A stretch of 64,000 bases of DNA, taken from NCBI RefSeq assembly GCF_012927045.1, contig NZ_JABBFW010000001.1, forward strand, positions 310,001 through 374,000. Reading direction: 5' to 3'. Below the pieces are notes generated by a model. The model was given only the letters and a program-made list of their open reading frames with translations. It had not been told where the DNA came from and made no database searches. The position numbers and the translations under genes were made by a program. The stretch is from Azohydromonas caseinilytica. Its GTDB lineage: Bacteria > Pseudomonadota > Gammaproteobacteria > Burkholderiales > Burkholderiaceae_C. The first letter of the stretch is position 1. Each line of letters opens with the position of its first letter. Shown piece after piece: positions 45,864 through 56,355 of the stretch.

Positions 45864-47174
45864 TCAGCTTGCCTTGAAGTTCGCCTTCTTCAGCAGCGAC
45901 TCGTACTGCTGGCTCATCACGTAGCTCTGAACCTGGGCCCAGAAGTCCATCGTCACCACCACGATGATCAGCAGCGAGGTGCCCCCGAAATAGAACGGCA
46001 CGTTGTACTTCAGCACCAGGAACTCCGGCAGCAGGCATACCAGCGTGATGTACGCCGCCCCCGCCAGCGTCAGGCGCGAGAGGATGCGGTCGATGTGCCG
46101 CGCCGTGTTCTCGCCCGGACGGATACCCGGAATGAACGCACCGCTCTTCTTCAGGTTGTCTGCCGTCTCACGGCTGTTGAACACCAGCGCCGTATAGAAG
46201 AAGCAGAAGAAGACGATCATCGCCGCGTACAGCAGCACGTAGACCGGCTGCCCCGGCGACAGCGCGCCGGAGAGATCCTTGAGCCACGTCAGGCCCTCGC
46301 CGGTGGCGAACCAGCCGACGATGGTGGCGGGCAGCAGGATGATCGACGACGCGAAGATCGGCGGAATCACACCCGACATGTTGAGCTTCAAGGGCAGGTG
46401 CGACGACTGGCCACCATAAACCTTGTTGCCCACCTGACGCTTGGCGTAGTTCACCAAGATCTTGCGCTGCCCGCGCTCGACGAACACGACGAAATACGTC
46501 ACCAGCACAACGATCGCGATGATGAACAGCGCCGCGATGATGCTCATCGCGCCAGTGCGCACCAGCTCGAACAGCCCGCCCACCGAACCCGGCAGACCCG
46601 CGGCAATGCCCGAGAAGATCAGGATCGAGATGCCGTTGCCCAGCCCGCGCTCAGTGATCTGCTCGCCCAGCCACATCAGGAACATCGTGCCGGCCACCAG
46701 GCTCACCACGGTCGTCATGCGGAAGCCGAAACCCGGCGACAGCACCAGACCCTGCGAGCCTTCGAGCGCGAGCGCGATGCCCAGCGACTGGAACAGCGCC
46801 AGACCCAGCGTGCCGTAGCGCGTGTACTGGGTGATCTTGCGCCGCCCGGCCTCGCCTTCCTTCTTGAGCGACTCCAGCGAAGGCACAACGTAGGTCATCA
46901 GTTGCATGATGATCGACGCCGAGATGTACGGCATGATGCCCAACGCGAACACCGTGAAGCGCGACAGCGCCCCGCCGGAGAACATGTTGAACAGGCTCAG
47001 GATGCCGCCCGACTGGCTCTTGAAGAGCTGCTGCAGCTGCTGCGGGTCGATCCCCGGCACCGGTATATGGGCGCCAATGCGATAGACCACCAGCGCAAGC
47101 ACCAGGAAGACGAGCCGGCGACGCAGGTCGCCGAACTTGCCGCTCTTGGCCAGCTGGTTCGCTGAAGTAGCCAA
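45864..47174 (-). CDS. secY: Preprotein translocase channel SecY
   Basis: The 436-residue channel of the Sec translocon with ten hydrophobic helices; the plug and lateral-gate regions are at the usual places. It begins [20 protein letters not shown] and carries [20 protein letters not shown]. The start is TTG at 47174, with AAGGAC 7 bases upstream and the N-terminus matching the family. rplO lies 11 bp upstream and infA 7 bp downstream. Confidence 0.96.
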   Translation of the reverse strand: MATSANQLAKSGKFGDLRRRLVFLVLALVVYRIGAHIPVPGIDPQQLQQLFKSQSGGILSLFNMFSGGALSRFTVFALGIMPYISASIIMQLMTYVVPSLESLKKEGEAGRRKITQYTRYGTLGLALFQSLGIALALEGSQGLVLSPGFGFRMTTVVSLVAGTMFLMWLGEQITERGLGNGISILIFSGIAAGLPGSVGGLFELVRTGAMSIIAALFIIAIVVLVTYFVVFVERGQRKILVNYAKRQVGNKVYGGQSSHLPLKLNMSGVIPPIFASSIILLPATIVGWFATGEGLTWLKDLSGALSPGQPVYVLLYAAMIVFFCFFYTALVFNSRETADNLKKSGAFIPGIRPGENTARHIDRILSRLTLAGAAYITLVCLLPEFLVLKYNVPFYFGGTSLLIIVVVTMDFWAQVQSYVMSQQYESLLKKANFKAS

Positions 47175-47185
47175 GGCGCAAGTCC

Positions 47186-47626
47186 TTAAGCGTTGCTGGC
47201 CAGGCTGCCGCCGGCCGCTTCGATCGCCACCTTGGCGCCCGCAGTGGCACCAATGCCCGACAGCGTGACCGCGCGGGTCAGCTCACCGGACTTGATCACC
47301 TTCACGTTGCGCGCGATCTCGGGCACCAGGCCGGCGGCCTTGAGCACCACGAGGTTCACTTCCGTGGCTTCGAGCTTCTGCAGCGCGGCCAGGGTGATCT
47401 CGGCGTTGAACTTCAGCGAAGCCGACTTGAAGCCGCGCTTGGGCAGGCGACGCTGCAGCGGCATCTGGCCGCCTTCGAAGCCCACCTTGTGGAAGCCGCC
47501 GGCGCGCGACTTCTGGCCCTTGTGGCCGCGACCCGCGGTCTTGCCCAGGCCCGAGCCGATGCCGCGGCCGACACGGCGCTTGGCATGCTTGGCACCCGAG
47601 GCGGGCTTGATGGTGTTGAGTTGCAT
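47186..47626 (-). CDS. rplO: 50S ribosomal protein L15
   Basis: The 146-residue L15, a late-assembly 50S protein. The N-terminal Gly/Arg/Lys-rich tail ([21 protein letters not shown]) is typical. It lies between rpmD and secY in the spc operon. Confidence 0.97.
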   Translation of the reverse strand: MQLNTIKPASGAKHAKRRVGRGIGSGLGKTAGRGHKGQKSRAGGFHKVGFEGGQMPLQRRLPKRGFKSASLKFNAEITLAALQKLEATEVNLVVLKAAGLVPEIARNVKVIKSGELTRAVTLSGIGATAGAKVAIEAAGGSLASNA

Positions 47627-47659
47627 GGTTCGATTCCTTGTGCCTGGTCCCGTGGATGC

Positions 47660-47842
47660 TTAGAGCACCTTCACGAGGTAGGCGACCTTGTTGATCATGC
47701 CGCGCACCGCGGGCGTGTCCTCGAGGACAGACTCGCTGTTGAGCTTGCGCAGGCCCAGGCCGCGCACGGTGTCGCGGTGGGACTGCTTGGTGCCGATCAC
47801 GCTGCGCACCAGCTTGACCTTCAGGGTTTGCTTGTCAGCCAT
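47660..47842 (-). CDS. rpmD: 50S ribosomal protein L30
   Basis: A 60-residue L30 with [21 protein letters not shown] and the ending [12 protein letters not shown]. It is small but clear, sitting between rpsE (20 bp upstream) and rplO (33 bp downstream). Confidence 0.96.
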   Translation of the reverse strand: MADKQTLKVKLVRSVIGTKQSHRDTVRGLGLRKLNSESVLEDTPAVRGMINKVAYLVKVL

Positions 47843-47862
47843 GGTTGTTCTCCGCGTGCGGC

Positions 47863-48381
47863 TCAGCCGAGGATCTCTTCGACCGTCTTGCCGCGCTTGG
47901 CCGCGACTTCGGCCGGCGTGGTGGAGCGGCGCAGCGCGTCGAGCGTGGCACGCACCATGTTGTAGGCGTTGGAAGAGCCCAGGCTCTTGGCCACGATGTC
48001 GGTGACGCCCATCACTTCGAAGACGGCACGCATCGGGCCGCCGGCGATGATGCCGGTACCAGCCGGCGCGGGGGCCAGCAGCACCTTGGCCGCGCCGTGC
48101 TCGCCACGCAGGTTGTGGTACACGGTGCCGTTCTTCAGGGCCACCTTGAACATGTTGCGGCGGGCGGCTTCCATGGCCTTCTGCACCGACACCGGCACTT
48201 CCTTGGCCTTGCCCTTGCCCATGCCGATGCGGCCGTCGCCGTCACCCACCACCGTCAGAGCCGCGAAGCTCATGGTGCGGCCGCCCTTGACGACCTTGGT
48301 GACGCGGTTGACCGCGATCATCTTTTCCTTCAGACCGTCGTCGTTGCCTTCAGTCTGAGCGCGAGGTTGAAACTTTGCCAT
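47863..48381 (-). CDS. rpsE: 30S ribosomal protein S5
   Basis: The 172-residue S5, involved in decoding fidelity and mRNA unwinding at the entry pore. It shows [24 protein letters not shown], the conserved dsRNA-binding part, and [13 protein letters not shown]. It is 12 bp after rplR. Confidence 0.97.
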   Translation of the reverse strand: MAKFQPRAQTEGNDDGLKEKMIAVNRVTKVVKGGRTMSFAALTVVGDGDGRIGMGKGKAKEVPVSVQKAMEAARRNMFKVALKNGTVYHNLRGEHGAAKVLLAPAPAGTGIIAGGPMRAVFEVMGVTDIVAKSLGSSNAYNMVRATLDALRRSTTPAEVAAKRGKTVEEILG

Positions 48382-48393
48382 GTTGGATCCTGG

Positions 48394-48762
48394 TCAGAAC
48401 TGCAGGCCGGCTTCGCGCGCCGCCTCGGCCAGCGCCTTCACGCGGCCGTGGTAGGCGAAGCCCGCGCGGTCGAACGCGACCTTCTCGATGCCGGCGGCCT
48501 TGGCCTTCTCGGCGATGCGGCGGCCGATGATCGTTGCGGCAGACACGTTGCCACCCTTGCCGGCGGCGCCCAGTTGCTCGCGCACTTCCTTCTCGGCGGT
48601 CGAGGCGCTGGCCAGGACCTTGGTGCCGCAGTCGGAAATGACGCTGGCGTAGATGTGCAGGTTGGAGCGGAACACCGTCAGGCGCGCCACGCGCTGCACG
48701 GCGATGCGCGCACGCGTCTGGCGCGAGCGGCGGATGCGCTGATCCTTCTTGTTGATGGTCAT
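48394..48762 (-). CDS. rplR: 50S ribosomal protein L18
   Basis: The 122-residue L18, which binds 5S rRNA in the central protuberance. It begins [20 protein letters not shown] and ends in [15 protein letters not shown]. It lies between rplF and rpsE. Confidence 0.97.
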   Translation of the reverse strand: MTINKKDQRIRRSRQTRARIAVQRVARLTVFRSNLHIYASVISDCGTKVLASASTAEKEVREQLGAAGKGGNVSAATIIGRRIAEKAKAAGIEKVAFDRAGFAYHGRVKALAEAAREAGLQF

Positions 48763-48773
48763 GCTGCCACTCC

Positions 48774-49307
48774 TTACTTCTTCTTGGTCTCTTTGAGGAC
48801 CACGCGCTCGTCGCTGTAGCGGATGCCCTTGCCCTTGTAGGGCTCGGGCGGACGGATGGCGCGCACTTCAGCGGCCAGCTGCCCCACCACTTGACGGTCG
48901 GCACCCGTGATCACGATCTCGGTCGGGGTCGGGCAGGCCACCTTGATGCCGGCGGGCATGTCCTTCACCACGGGGTGCGAGAAACCGATCTGCAGGTTGA
49001 GCTTCTGGCCCTGGGCCTGGGCGCGGAAGCCCACGCCCACCAGGTTGAGCTTGCGCTCGAAGCCCTTGCTCACGCCCGTGACCATGTTGTTGACCAGCGC
49101 GCGCAGCGTGCCGCTCATGGCATCGGCCTCGGCGGTCTCATTGGCCGGGGCGAAGCGCAGCGTGCCGGCCTCGTTGCTCACCGACACCAGCGGATGCGCC
49201 GAACGGGTGAGCGTGCCTTGCGCGCCCTTGACGGTGATTTGATCGGCCGTCACCGACACGTCCACGCCCTGCGGGACGGCGATGGGCATTTTTCCAACGC
49301 GGGACAT
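48774..49307 (-). CDS. rplF: 50S ribosomal protein L6
   Basis: The 177-residue L6 near the factor-binding site. It begins [17 protein letters not shown] and ends with [20 protein letters not shown], the conserved C-terminal domain. It is 13 bp after rpsH. Confidence 0.97.
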   Translation of the reverse strand: MSRVGKMPIAVPQGVDVSVTADQITVKGAQGTLTRSAHPLVSVSNEAGTLRFAPANETAEADAMSGTLRALVNNMVTGVSKGFERKLNLVGVGFRAQAQGQKLNLQIGFSHPVVKDMPAGIKVACPTPTEIVITGADRQVVGQLAAEVRAIRPPEPYKGKGIRYSDERVVLKETKKK

Positions 49308-49320
49308 TGCTCGTCTCTCC

Positions 49321-49716
49321 TTAGGCCACGTAGCACAGCACTTCGCCGCCGATACCGGCAGCGCGCGCCTTGCGGTCCGTCATCACGCCCTTCGGGGTGG
49401 TGACGATCGCCACGCCCAGGCCGTTTTGGACCTGAGGAATGTCGTGGCGGCCCTTGTAGATGCGCAGACCCGGGCGGCTCACGCGCTCGATGCGCTCGAT
49501 CACCGGACGGCCCGCGTAATACTTCAGTGCGATCTCCAGCTCGGACTTGCCGGGCTCGCCCTTGATGGCGAAGCCGTCGATGTAGCCCTCGTCCTTCAGG
49601 ACCTGGGCAATCGCCACCTTCAGCTTGGACGACGGCATGGACACGCTGGCCTTGTCAACGCTCTGGGCGTTGCGGATGCGCGTCAGCATGTCGGCGATCG
49701 GATCACTCATGCTCAT
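49321..49716 (-). CDS. rpsH: 30S ribosomal protein S8
   Basis: The 131-residue S8, a primary 16S binder and spc operon repressor in E. coli. It begins [18 protein letters not shown]; a second ATG two codons in is possible, but the longer form matches related bacteria. The C-terminus [10 protein letters not shown] is typical. Confidence 0.97.
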   Translation of the reverse strand: MSMSDPIADMLTRIRNAQSVDKASVSMPSSKLKVAIAQVLKDEGYIDGFAIKGEPGKSELEIALKYYAGRPVIERIERVSRPGLRIYKGRHDIPQVQNGLGVAIVTTPKGVMTDRKARAAGIGGEVLCYVA

Positions 49717-49740
49717 TCGAAATCTCCTGCTCTCGCCGAC

Positions 49741-50046
49741 TTACCAGCTGGCCTTGACGACACCGGGGATGTCGCCCTTGAAGGCCAGTTCACGGATCTT
49801 GGTACGCGCCAGACCGAACTGGCGGAAGGTGCCACGGGGACGGCCCGTCATCTCGCAGCGGTTGCGCAGACGGGTCGGGTTGGCATTGCGGGGCAGCTTC
49901 TGCAGCTCCAGGCGCGCGGCGTAGCGCTCCTCTTCCGAGCGCTTGGCATCGTCGATGATGGCCTTGAGCTCGGCGTACTTCTTGGCGAACTTGGCAACCA
50001 GCTGTTCGCGCTTCTGCTCACGTTGAATGAGAGAGAGTTTGGCCAC
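49741..50046 (-). CDS. rpsN: 30S ribosomal protein S14
   Basis: The 101-residue, zinc-free type of S14 (no CxxC pairs). It ends [20 protein letters not shown]. The start is GTG at 50046 with GAGG 6 bases upstream. It lies between rplE and rpsH. Confidence 0.95.
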   Translation of the reverse strand: MAKLSLIQREQKREQLVAKFAKKYAELKAIIDDAKRSEEERYAARLELQKLPRNANPTRLRNRCEMTGRPRGTFRQFGLARTKIRELAFKGDIPGVVKASW

Positions 50047-50054
50047 GGGTTACC

Positions 50055-50609
50055 TCAGTTCTTGAACGGGAAACGGAAGGCCTGCAGCAGGGCCTTGCAC
50101 TCTTCGTCGGTCTTGGCCGTCGTGGTGATGCTGATGTTCAGACCACGGATGGCGTCGATCTTGTCGTACTCGATCTCGGGGAAGATGATCTGTTCCTTGA
50201 CGCCGACGTTGTAGTTGCCGCGACCGTCGAAGGAACGACCCGAGATGCCGCGGAAGTCACGCACGCGCGGCAGCGCGATGGTGACGAAGCGGTCCAGGAA
50301 TTCGTACATCTGCACGCCACGCAGGGTGACCATGCAACCAATGGGCACGTTCTCGCGGATCTTGAAACCGGCGATGGCCTTCTTGGACTTGGTGATCACG
50401 GGCTTCTGGCCGGCGATCTTGGTGAGGTCGCCCACGGCGTGGTCCATCACCTTCTTGTCCGACACCGCCTCGCTCACGCCCATGTTGAGCGTGATCTTGG
50501 TCAGGCGCGGCACTTCCATCACCGACTTGTAGCCGAACTTCTTCATCAGGTCCGGCACGACCTTTTCGCGGTACTGCTGCTGCAGACGAGCGTTTTGTTG
50601 CTGAGCCAT
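50055..50609 (-). CDS. rplE: 50S ribosomal protein L5
   Basis: The 184-residue L5, which binds 5S rRNA and contacts P-site tRNA. It shows [22 protein letters not shown] and [17 protein letters not shown]. It is a few residues longer at the N-terminus than E. coli L5. It is 12 bp after rplX. Confidence 0.97.
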   Translation of the reverse strand: MAQQQNARLQQQYREKVVPDLMKKFGYKSVMEVPRLTKITLNMGVSEAVSDKKVMDHAVGDLTKIAGQKPVITKSKKAIAGFKIRENVPIGCMVTLRGVQMYEFLDRFVTIALPRVRDFRGISGRSFDGRGNYNVGVKEQIIFPEIEYDKIDAIRGLNISITTTAKTDEECKALLQAFRFPFKN

Positions 50610-50621
50610 TCGAACCTCGAC

Positions 50622-50939
50622 TTAAGCCTGAATCTCGTCGCCCGTGGACTTGTACACGCGCACCTTCTTGCCATCGGCCAGCAGCTTGATGCCGACGCGA
50701 TCAGCCTTGCCGGTGGCGGCGTTGAAAATCGCCACGTTCGACTGGTGGATCGGCATGGTCTTGTCGACAACGCCGCCGGTCGTGCCCTTCATCGGGTTGG
50801 GCTTGACGTGCTTCTTGGCAACGTTCACGCCTTCGACGATCAGATACGAGTCGTCCACGCGCTGCGCCACGGTGCCACGCTTGCCCTTGTCGCGGCCGGT
50901 CAGCACGATGACCTGGTCGCCCTTGCGAATCTTGTTCAT
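50622..50939 (-). CDS. rplX: 50S ribosomal protein L24
   Basis: The 105-residue L24, which starts 50S assembly. The KOW motif is visible at the N-terminus ([19 protein letters not shown]). It lies 22 bp after rplN. Confidence 0.97.
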   Translation of the reverse strand: MNKIRKGDQVIVLTGRDKGKRGTVAQRVDDSYLIVEGVNVAKKHVKPNPMKGTTGGVVDKTMPIHQSNVAIFNAATGKADRVGIKLLADGKKVRVYKSTGDEIQA

Positions 50940-50961
50940 GGTCTGTCCTTTGACCTGGGGC

Positions 50962-51330
50962 TCAGAGCACTTCGGGCGCGAGCGAGACGATCTTCATGAA
51001 GCGCTCGGTACGCAGTTCGCGCGTCACCGGGCCGAAGATGCGGGTGCCGATGGGCTCGAGCTTGTTGTTCAGCAGCACGGCGGCATTGCCGTCGAACTTC
51101 ACCAGCGAGCCGTCCTGGCGGCGCACGCCCTTGGCGGTGCGCACCACCACGGCGCTGTAGACCTCGCCCTTCTTGACGCGACCACGAGGCGCAGCTTCCT
51201 TGATGCTGACCTTGATGATGTCGCCAATGCCGGCATAACGACGCTTGGAACCGCCGAGCACCTTGATGCACATGACGGATTTCGCGCCCGTGTTGTCAGC
51301 GACGTCGAGTCGCGATTGCATTTGGATCAT
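50962..51330 (-). CDS. rplN: 50S ribosomal protein L14
   Basis: The 122-residue L14, at the 30S interface. It begins [20 protein letters not shown] and ends with [19 protein letters not shown]. The ATG at 51330 is the family start; a longer open frame upstream covers only the leader. It is first in its group after the peroxiredoxin gene and has its own predicted promoter about 160 bp upstream. Confidence 0.97.
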   Translation of the reverse strand: MIQMQSRLDVADNTGAKSVMCIKVLGGSKRRYAGIGDIIKVSIKEAAPRGRVKKGEVYSAVVVRTAKGVRRQDGSLVKFDGNAAVLLNNKLEPIGTRIFGPVTRELRTERFMKIVSLAPEVL

Positions 51331-51498
51331 GTCTGTCCCCAACTTGCCCCAGAGCGACAACAACGTCGCACCGGTCAGTCTTGGGCCCGTCGCACCGGCT
51401 GCGTGACGAGTTCTCAAACAGCCGGCGATTGGGGCGGATCCGGAAGCCTCGCCTGCGCCGCCAATTGGACGCAGGCCGACTCTCCGGCGAAGCTGCTG

Positions 51499-51528
51499 AT
51501 TGTGCAGCGAAAACCCGCACCGTGTCAA
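51499..51528 (-). promoter_or_regulatory. Predicted promoter for the spc genes (rplN onward)
   Basis: On the minus strand a perfect TTGACA lies at 51523-51528, an 18-base spacer follows, and CACAAT lies at 51499-51504. It sits in the 269-bp gap between the peroxiredoxin stop and rplN, so the spc genes can be transcribed separately from S10. The leader before rplN would be about 160 bases. Confidence 0.65.
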
Positions 51529-51599
51529 GACATGACACCGCGCGGGGTGATGAACGAGAGCCCGACGACCCTATCGTCGCCAGGCCAGAAACCAGCAGT

Positions 51600-52118
51600 T
51601 CAGCCGCGCGGCAGCGCGCGCGCCTGGGCCAGCAGCGTCTGGGCGTCGCTGACCTCGAACTTGCCGGGCGCCTCCACATTGAGTGCGCGCACCACGCCAT
51701 CCACGACCAGCATCGAGCAGCGCTGCAAGCGCTTGCCCAGGCCGCGGGCGGTGAGATCCAGCTCCAGGCCGGCGGCACGGGCGAAGTCGCCGTTGCCATC
51801 GGCCATCATGCGCACCTTGCCGGCCGCGCCCTGGGCACGACCCCAGGCACCCATGACGAAGGCGTCATTGACCGACACGCACCAGATCTCGTCCACGCCG
51901 GCAGCCTTGAGATCGTCGGCCGCGGCCACGTAGCCCGGCACATGCTGCGCCGAGCACGTGGGCGTGAAGGCGCCGGGCAGGCCGAAGATCGCCACCGTGC
52001 GCCCGGCGGTGGACTGGGCGATGTCAAAGGCGTTGGGGCCCAGGCTGCAGCCCTCCCCTTCAACCTCGATGAACTCGTACAGCGCGCCGTTGGGCAGCCG
52101 GTCACCAACTTTCAACAT
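51600..52118 (-). CDS. Peroxiredoxin of the Prx5/redoxin type
   Basis: A 172-residue thiol peroxidase. The active-site segment FGLPGAFTPTCSAQHVPGY matches the Prx5 pattern PGAFTPTCS, with peroxidatic Cys55. Further cysteines at positions 24, 80 and 134 could act in resolution. It should reduce hydrogen peroxide or organic peroxides with thioredoxin or glutaredoxin. It sits between rpsQ and rplN, where the S10 and spc operons normally run together, and is oriented with them. Its stop is 71 bp upstream of the predicted spc promoter. Confidence 0.92.
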   Translation of the reverse strand: MLKVGDRLPNGALYEFIEVEGEGCSLGPNAFDIAQSTAGRTVAIFGLPGAFTPTCSAQHVPGYVAAADDLKAAGVDEIWCVSVNDAFVMGAWGRAQGAAGKVRMMADGNGDFARAAGLELDLTARGLGKRLQRCSMLVVDGVVRALNVEAPGKFEVSDAQTLLAQARALPRG

Positions 52119-52209
52119 GCGGTTCGTCTCCTGCGGTGGAAATGAAAAACGGCCGCCACGCCGGAATCCGACGCAGGCGGCCGCTCATGCGGGCGCTAGG
52201 GCCTCGAGG

Positions 52210-52497
52210 TCAGACCGTACGGGCCTTTTCGACCAGACGCGTCACGACCCAGGACTTGGTCTTGGAGATCGGACGGCTTTCCGTGATCTCGACCGTGTCG
52301 CCGACCTTGTACTCGCCGTTCTCATCGTGGGCGTGGTACTTGTTCGAGCGCGCAACGATCTTGCCGTAGAGCTCGTGCTTGACGCGGCGCTCCACCAGCA
52401 CCGTCACGGTCTTGGCGCGCTTGTCGCTGACGACCTTGCCGATGAAGGTGCGGACGACCTTGGTCTTGCCTTCGGCGTTTTGAGCTTGGGCGTTCAT
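52210..52497 (-). CDS. rpsQ: 30S ribosomal protein S17
   Basis: The 95-residue S17 with OB fold. The core is [22 protein letters not shown], preceded by an Ala/Gln/Asn-rich N-terminus slightly longer than in E. coli. The start overlaps the rpmC stop by 4 bp. It is last of the S10-type group before the peroxiredoxin gene. Confidence 0.96.
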   Translation of the reverse strand: MNAQAQNAEGKTKVVRTFIGKVVSDKRAKTVTVLVERRVKHELYGKIVARSNKYHAHDENGEYKVGDTVEITESRPISKTKSWVVTRLVEKARTV

Positions 52498-52694
52498 TGG
52501 GCGGCTTCCTTCTTCTTCTGGGCCAGCACGGTCTTGGCGCGCGCGATGTCGCGGCGCGTCTTGCCCAGGACCGTGTGGTTGCTCAGCTGTTGGGTCGCCT
52601 TCTGCATGCGCAGGCCGAAGTGAGCCTTCAGCAGCTCGGAGATTTCCTTCTCCAGTTCGGCGACGTCCTTGGCGCGGAGTTCAGATGCTTTCAT
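52494..52694 (-). CDS. rpmC: 50S ribosomal protein L29
   Basis: The 66-residue L29 near the exit tunnel. It begins [18 protein letters not shown]; the upstream in-frame start that would lengthen it is rejected. It ends in an Ala/Lys/Glu-rich tail and overlaps rpsQ (ATGA). Confidence 0.96.
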   Translation of the reverse strand: MKASELRAKDVAELEKEISELLKAHFGLRMQKATQQLSNHTVLGKTRRDIARAKTVLAQKKKEAAQ

Positions 52695-52708
52695 GAGGTT
52701 CTCCGATC

Positions 52709-53125
52709 TCAGGCGCCGACCTGGCGCGCCACGAAGGTGCAACGCAGGGGCAGCTTGGCTGCGGCCAGCGTGAACGCTTCGCGGGCGAGCTGCTCGGGCA
52801 CGCCGTTGATTTCGTACAGCACCTTGCCCGGCTGGATCTCGGCCACGTAGTACTCGGGGTTGCCCTTGCCGTTGCCCATACGGACTTCGGCAGGCTTTTG
52901 CGAGATCGGCTTGTCCGGGAAGATGCGGATGAAGATGCGGCCGCCGCGCTTGATGTGGCGCGAGATGGCACGACGCGCAGCTTCGATCTGGCGGGCGGTG
53001 ATACGGCCGCGCTCGGTGGCCTTCAGGCCGAATTCACCGAACGACACATTGGCGCCGCGCGTGGCGATGCCGGTGTTGCGGCCCTTCTGTTCCTTGCGGA
53101 ACTTGCGACGAGAGGGTTGCAGCAT
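52709..53125 (-). CDS. rplP: 50S ribosomal protein L16
   Basis: The 138-residue L16 near the A-site tRNA elbow. It begins [17 protein letters not shown] and contains [17 protein letters not shown]. It lies between rpsC (12 bp) and rpmC (14 bp). Confidence 0.97.
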   Translation of the reverse strand: MLQPSRRKFRKEQKGRNTGIATRGANVSFGEFGLKATERGRITARQIEAARRAISRHIKRGGRIFIRIFPDKPISQKPAEVRMGNGKGNPEYYVAEIQPGKVLYEINGVPEQLAREAFTLAAAKLPLRCTFVARQVGA

Positions 53126-53137
53126 TGCTAGTTCTCC

Positions 53138-53950
53138 TTAGGCGCCCGTGGGCGCCTTGCGCACGCGCTGCGGCGCGCCGCCGGCAGGCTTGTCGCCGCC
53201 GCCGTCGCCACGCGGACCACGACCGTCGGGACGGCCACGGCCACCCGGGCCCGGACGCGCATTGCGACGCGGACGGCGCTCTTCTTCACCGGCGGGGGTC
53301 ACGATGCCAGGGGCTTCGCCGCTGGCCAGACGGTCACCGCGGTACACCCACACCTTGACGCCGATGACGCCGTAGGTGGTGCGGGCTTCGGAGAAGCCGT
53401 AGTCGATGTCGGCCTTGAGGGTGTGCAGGGGCACGCGGCCCTCGCGGTACCACTCGGTACGGGCGATCTCGATGCCGTTCAGACGACCGGCGCTCATGAT
53501 CTTGATGCCCTGGGCGCCCAGGCGCATGGCGTTCTGCATCGCGCGCTTCATGGCGCGGCGGAACATGATGCGCTTTTCCAGCTGCTGGGTGATCGAGTCG
53601 GCGATCAGCTGCGCATCGACTTCGGGCTTGCGCACCTCTTCGATGTTCACCGCCACCGGCACGCCCAGACGCTTGGTCAGTTCGGCCTTCAGGTTCTCGA
53701 TGTCCTCGCCCTTCTTGCCGATCACCACGCCCGGACGAGCCGAGAAGATGGTGATGCGGGCGTTCTTGGCGGGGCGCTCGATCAGCACGCGCGACACGGC
53801 AGCGTTCTTCAGGCGCTGGCGCAGGTAGTCGCGCACCTGCAGGTCTTCGGCCAGCATGCCGGCGAAGTTGGTGTTCGACGCGTACCAGCGCGACGCCCAC
53901 GCACGGGTGACGGGCAGGCGGAAGCCGGTCGGATGGATTTTCTGTCCCAT
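53138..53950 (-). CDS. rpsC: 30S ribosomal protein S3
   Basis: The 270-residue S3 of the mRNA entry pore; it has the KH domain ([20 protein letters not shown]). It begins [18 protein letters not shown]. Beyond about residue 215 there is a Gly/Arg/Pro-rich tail of roughly 50 residues, longer than in E. coli S3 (233 residues). It lies 16 bp after rplV. Confidence 0.97.
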   Translation of the reverse strand: MGQKIHPTGFRLPVTRAWASRWYASNTNFAGMLAEDLQVRDYLRQRLKNAAVSRVLIERPAKNARITIFSARPGVVIGKKGEDIENLKAELTKRLGVPVAVNIEEVRKPEVDAQLIADSITQQLEKRIMFRRAMKRAMQNAMRLGAQGIKIMSAGRLNGIEIARTEWYREGRVPLHTLKADIDYGFSEARTTYGVIGVKVWVYRGDRLASGEAPGIVTPAGEEERRPRRNARPGPGGRGRPDGRGPRGDGGGDKPAGGAPQRVRKAPTGA

Positions 53951-53966
53951 AGTCTTCCTCAGCGCC

Positions 53967-54296
53967 TCAGTTGCCGACCGTCACGAAGATGTGGCAGGTG
54001 GGCTTGCTGATGCGATTGCCGCGGCCCTTGGCGCGCGCGGAAAAACGCTTGAGCGTGGCGGCCTGCTCGACGTAGATCGAGGTGACCTTCAGTTCGTCGA
54101 TGTCGGCGCCGTCGTTGTGCTCGGCGTTGGCGATCGCGGACTCCAGCGCCTTCTTGATGATGCCGGCGGCCTTCTTCTGCGTGAACGTCAGGATGTTGAG
54201 CGCCTGGTCCACCTTCTTGCCGCGGACCAGATCGGCCACCAGACGGCCCTTGTCGGCCGACAGGCGGACGCCGCGAACGATTGCACGGGTTTCCAT
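53967..54296 (-). CDS. rplV: 50S ribosomal protein L22
   Basis: The 109-residue L22, whose loop lines the exit tunnel. [23 protein letters not shown] is the start used here: the ATG at 54296 lies 9 bases after AAGG, while the ATG at 54305 overlaps the binding site. The ending [19 protein letters not shown] is typical. Confidence 0.94.
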   Translation of the reverse strand: METRAIVRGVRLSADKGRLVADLVRGKKVDQALNILTFTQKKAAGIIKKALESAIANAEHNDGADIDELKVTSIYVEQAATLKRFSARAKGRGNRISKPTCHIFVTVGN

Positions 54297-54308
54297 GGTC
54301 GTCATCCT

Positions 54309-54584
54309 TTAGCGCTTGGCCTTCTTGTCGGCCGGGTGACCCTTGAAGGTCCGGGTCAGCGCGAATTCGCCCAGCTTGTGGCCGACCATCTGGTCGGACA
54401 CGTACACGGGCACGTGCTGCTTGCCGTTGTGCACGGCGATCGTCAGACCGATGAACTCGGGCAGGATCGTCGAACGACGCGACCAGGTCTTGATCGGCTT
54501 CTTGTCCTTGATCGCCACGGCCTTCTCGACCTTGGCCATCAGGTGGTGGTCCACGAAAGGACCCTTTTTCAGAGAGCGTGCCAT
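54309..54584 (-). CDS. rpsS: 30S ribosomal protein S19
   Basis: The 91-residue S19 of the 30S head. It begins [20 protein letters not shown] and carries the conserved [19 protein letters not shown]. It is 15 bp after rplB. Confidence 0.97.
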   Translation of the reverse strand: MARSLKKGPFVDHHLMAKVEKAVAIKDKKPIKTWSRRSTILPEFIGLTIAVHNGKQHVPVYVSDQMVGHKLGEFALTRTFKGHPADKKAKR

Positions 54585-54599
54585 CTCGTGCTGCCCTTC

Positions 54600-55424
54600 T
54601 TACTTCTTGCGACGCGAGACGATGAACGTCTGCGTGCGCTTGTTGTTGCGGGTGCGGTAGCCCTTGGTCAGCGTGTTCCACGGCGACACCGGCACCTGGC
54701 CTTCGCCGGTGCGGCCTTCGCCGCCGCCGTGCGGGTGGTCCACCGGGTTCATGGCCACGCCACGCACCGTCGGACGGATGCCCTTCCAGCGGATGGCACC
54801 GGCCTTGCCGTACTGGCGCAGGCTGTGCTCTTCGTTGCTGACCTCGCCGATGGTGGCGCGGCACTCGATGTGAACGCGGCGCACTTCACCCGAGCGCAGG
54901 CGCACTTGGGCGTAGGTACCTTCGCGGGCCATCAGCGTCACCGAAGTACCGGCCGAGCGCGCAATCTGCGCACCCTTGCCCGGCAGCATTTCGACGCAGT
55001 GAATCGTCGAGCCCACGGGGATGTTGCGGATGGGGAGCGTGTTGCCGGCCTTGATCGGGGCTTCGGAGCCGCTGATCACGGTGGCGCCAGCTTCCAGACC
55101 ACGCGGAGCGATGATGTAGCGACGTTCGCCGTCGGCATAGCACACCAGGGCGATGTGGGCCGTGCGGTTGGGGTCGTACTCGATGCGCTCGACCTTGGCG
55201 GGAATGCCGTCCTTGGTGCGCTTGAAGTCCACCACGCGGTAGTGGTGCTTGTGACCACCACCCTTGTGGCGCATCGTGATGTGGCCGTTGTTGTTGCGGC
55301 CGGCGTTCTGCTTCTGCGGCTCCAGCAGCGAGGCTTCAGGAGCGCCCTTGTGCAGATGCTTGTGAACCACCTTCACCTGGGCGCGGCGGCCCGGCGAAGT
55401 CGGTTTGATCTTGACGACAGCCAT
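54600..55424 (-). CDS. rplB: 50S ribosomal protein L2
   Basis: The 274-residue L2, needed for peptidyl-transferase function. It shows [22 protein letters not shown] and the C-terminal [15 protein letters not shown] with the conserved His. The start overlaps the rplW stop by 1 bp. Confidence 0.97.
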   Translation of the reverse strand: MAVVKIKPTSPGRRAQVKVVHKHLHKGAPEASLLEPQKQNAGRNNNGHITMRHKGGGHKHHYRVVDFKRTKDGIPAKVERIEYDPNRTAHIALVCYADGERRYIIAPRGLEAGATVISGSEAPIKAGNTLPIRNIPVGSTIHCVEMLPGKGAQIARSAGTSVTLMAREGTYAQVRLRSGEVRRVHIECRATIGEVSNEEHSLRQYGKAGAIRWKGIRPTVRGVAMNPVDHPHGGGEGRTGEGQVPVSPWNTLTKGYRTRNNKRTQTFIVSRRKK

Positions 55425-55738
55425 TACGCGGCCTCCCCACCGAAGTTGAGCTCCTGGCCTTCCTTGAGCGACACGTACGCCTTCTTGACGTGGTCGCGGC
55501 GGCCGATGGAGCGACCGAAGCGCTTGACCTTGCCCTTCTGGTTCACGGTCTGCACCGACTCGACCTCGACCTTGAACATCAGCTCAACAGCGGCCTTGAT
55601 CTCGGGCTTGGTGGCGTTGCGCAGGACCTTGAACAGGACCTGGTTGTGCTTCTCGGAGACGCTCGTGGCCTTCTCGGACACGATGGGCGCCACCAGCACC
55701 TGGGCCAGACGGCCCTCGTCGAACTTGGGGGTGCTCAT
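55424..55738 (-). CDS. rplW: 50S ribosomal protein L23
   Basis: The 104-residue L23 at the tunnel exit, the docking site for trigger factor and SRP. It shows [22 protein letters not shown] and [17 protein letters not shown]. The start overlaps rplD (ATGA). Confidence 0.97.
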   Translation of the reverse strand: MSTPKFDEGRLAQVLVAPIVSEKATSVSEKHNQVLFKVLRNATKPEIKAAVELMFKVEVESVQTVNQKGKVKRFGRSIGRRDHVKKAYVSLKEGQELNFGGEAA

Positions 55739-56355
55739 GCGAACATCTCCTTGAGTTGCTCGATCGCGCCCTTGGTCACCAGCACCTTCTTGTAGAAGAC
55801 CAGCGACAGCGGGTCGGCGTAACGCGGCTCGATCACGAGCACGTTGGCCAGGTTGCGCGAAGCCAGGGCCAGGTTGTCATCCACCTGGTCGGCGATCACG
55901 AGCACGGAATCCAGGCCCATGGCCTTGAACTTCTGGGCCAGCAGCTTGGTCTTGGGGGCTTCCACGGCCAGCGACTCGACCACGGCCAGACGGCCTTCGC
56001 GAGCGAGCTGCGAGAAGATGGCGGCCATGCCGGCGCGGTACATCTTCTTGTTGACCTTCTGGCCGAAGTTCTCGTCCGGGGTGTTGGGGAAGGTGCGACC
56101 ACCTCCACGCCACAGCGGCGAGGACGTCATACCGGCGCGGGCACGACCGGTGCCCTTCTGGCGGAACGGCTTCTTCGTCGAGTGGTGAACCTCGGCGCGC
56201 GTGAGCTGCTTGCGGGTACCTTGACGGGCGTTGGCCTGGTAGGCCACGACGATCTGGTGCACCAGCGCTTCGTTGTAGTCGCGAGCGAAGACGGTGTCGG
56301 GGGCGTCAACCTTAGAGGCGGCCTGACCCTGCTCGTTCAGGAGCTCGAGCTGCAT
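55735..56355 (-). CDS. rplD: 50S ribosomal protein L4
   Basis: The 206-residue L4, part of the exit tunnel; in E. coli it represses the S10 operon. It shows [21 protein letters not shown], then [20 protein letters not shown]. It begins 1 bp inside the rplC stop and overlaps rplW. Confidence 0.97.
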   Translation of the reverse strand: MQLELLNEQGQAASKVDAPDTVFARDYNEALVHQIVVAYQANARQGTRKQLTRAEVHHSTKKPFRQKGTGRARAGMTSSPLWRGGGRTFPNTPDENFGQKVNKKMYRAGMAAIFSQLAREGRLAVVESLAVEAPKTKLLAQKFKAMGLDSVLVIADQVDDNLALASRNLANVLVIEPRYADPLSLVFYKKVLVTKGAIEQLKEMFA

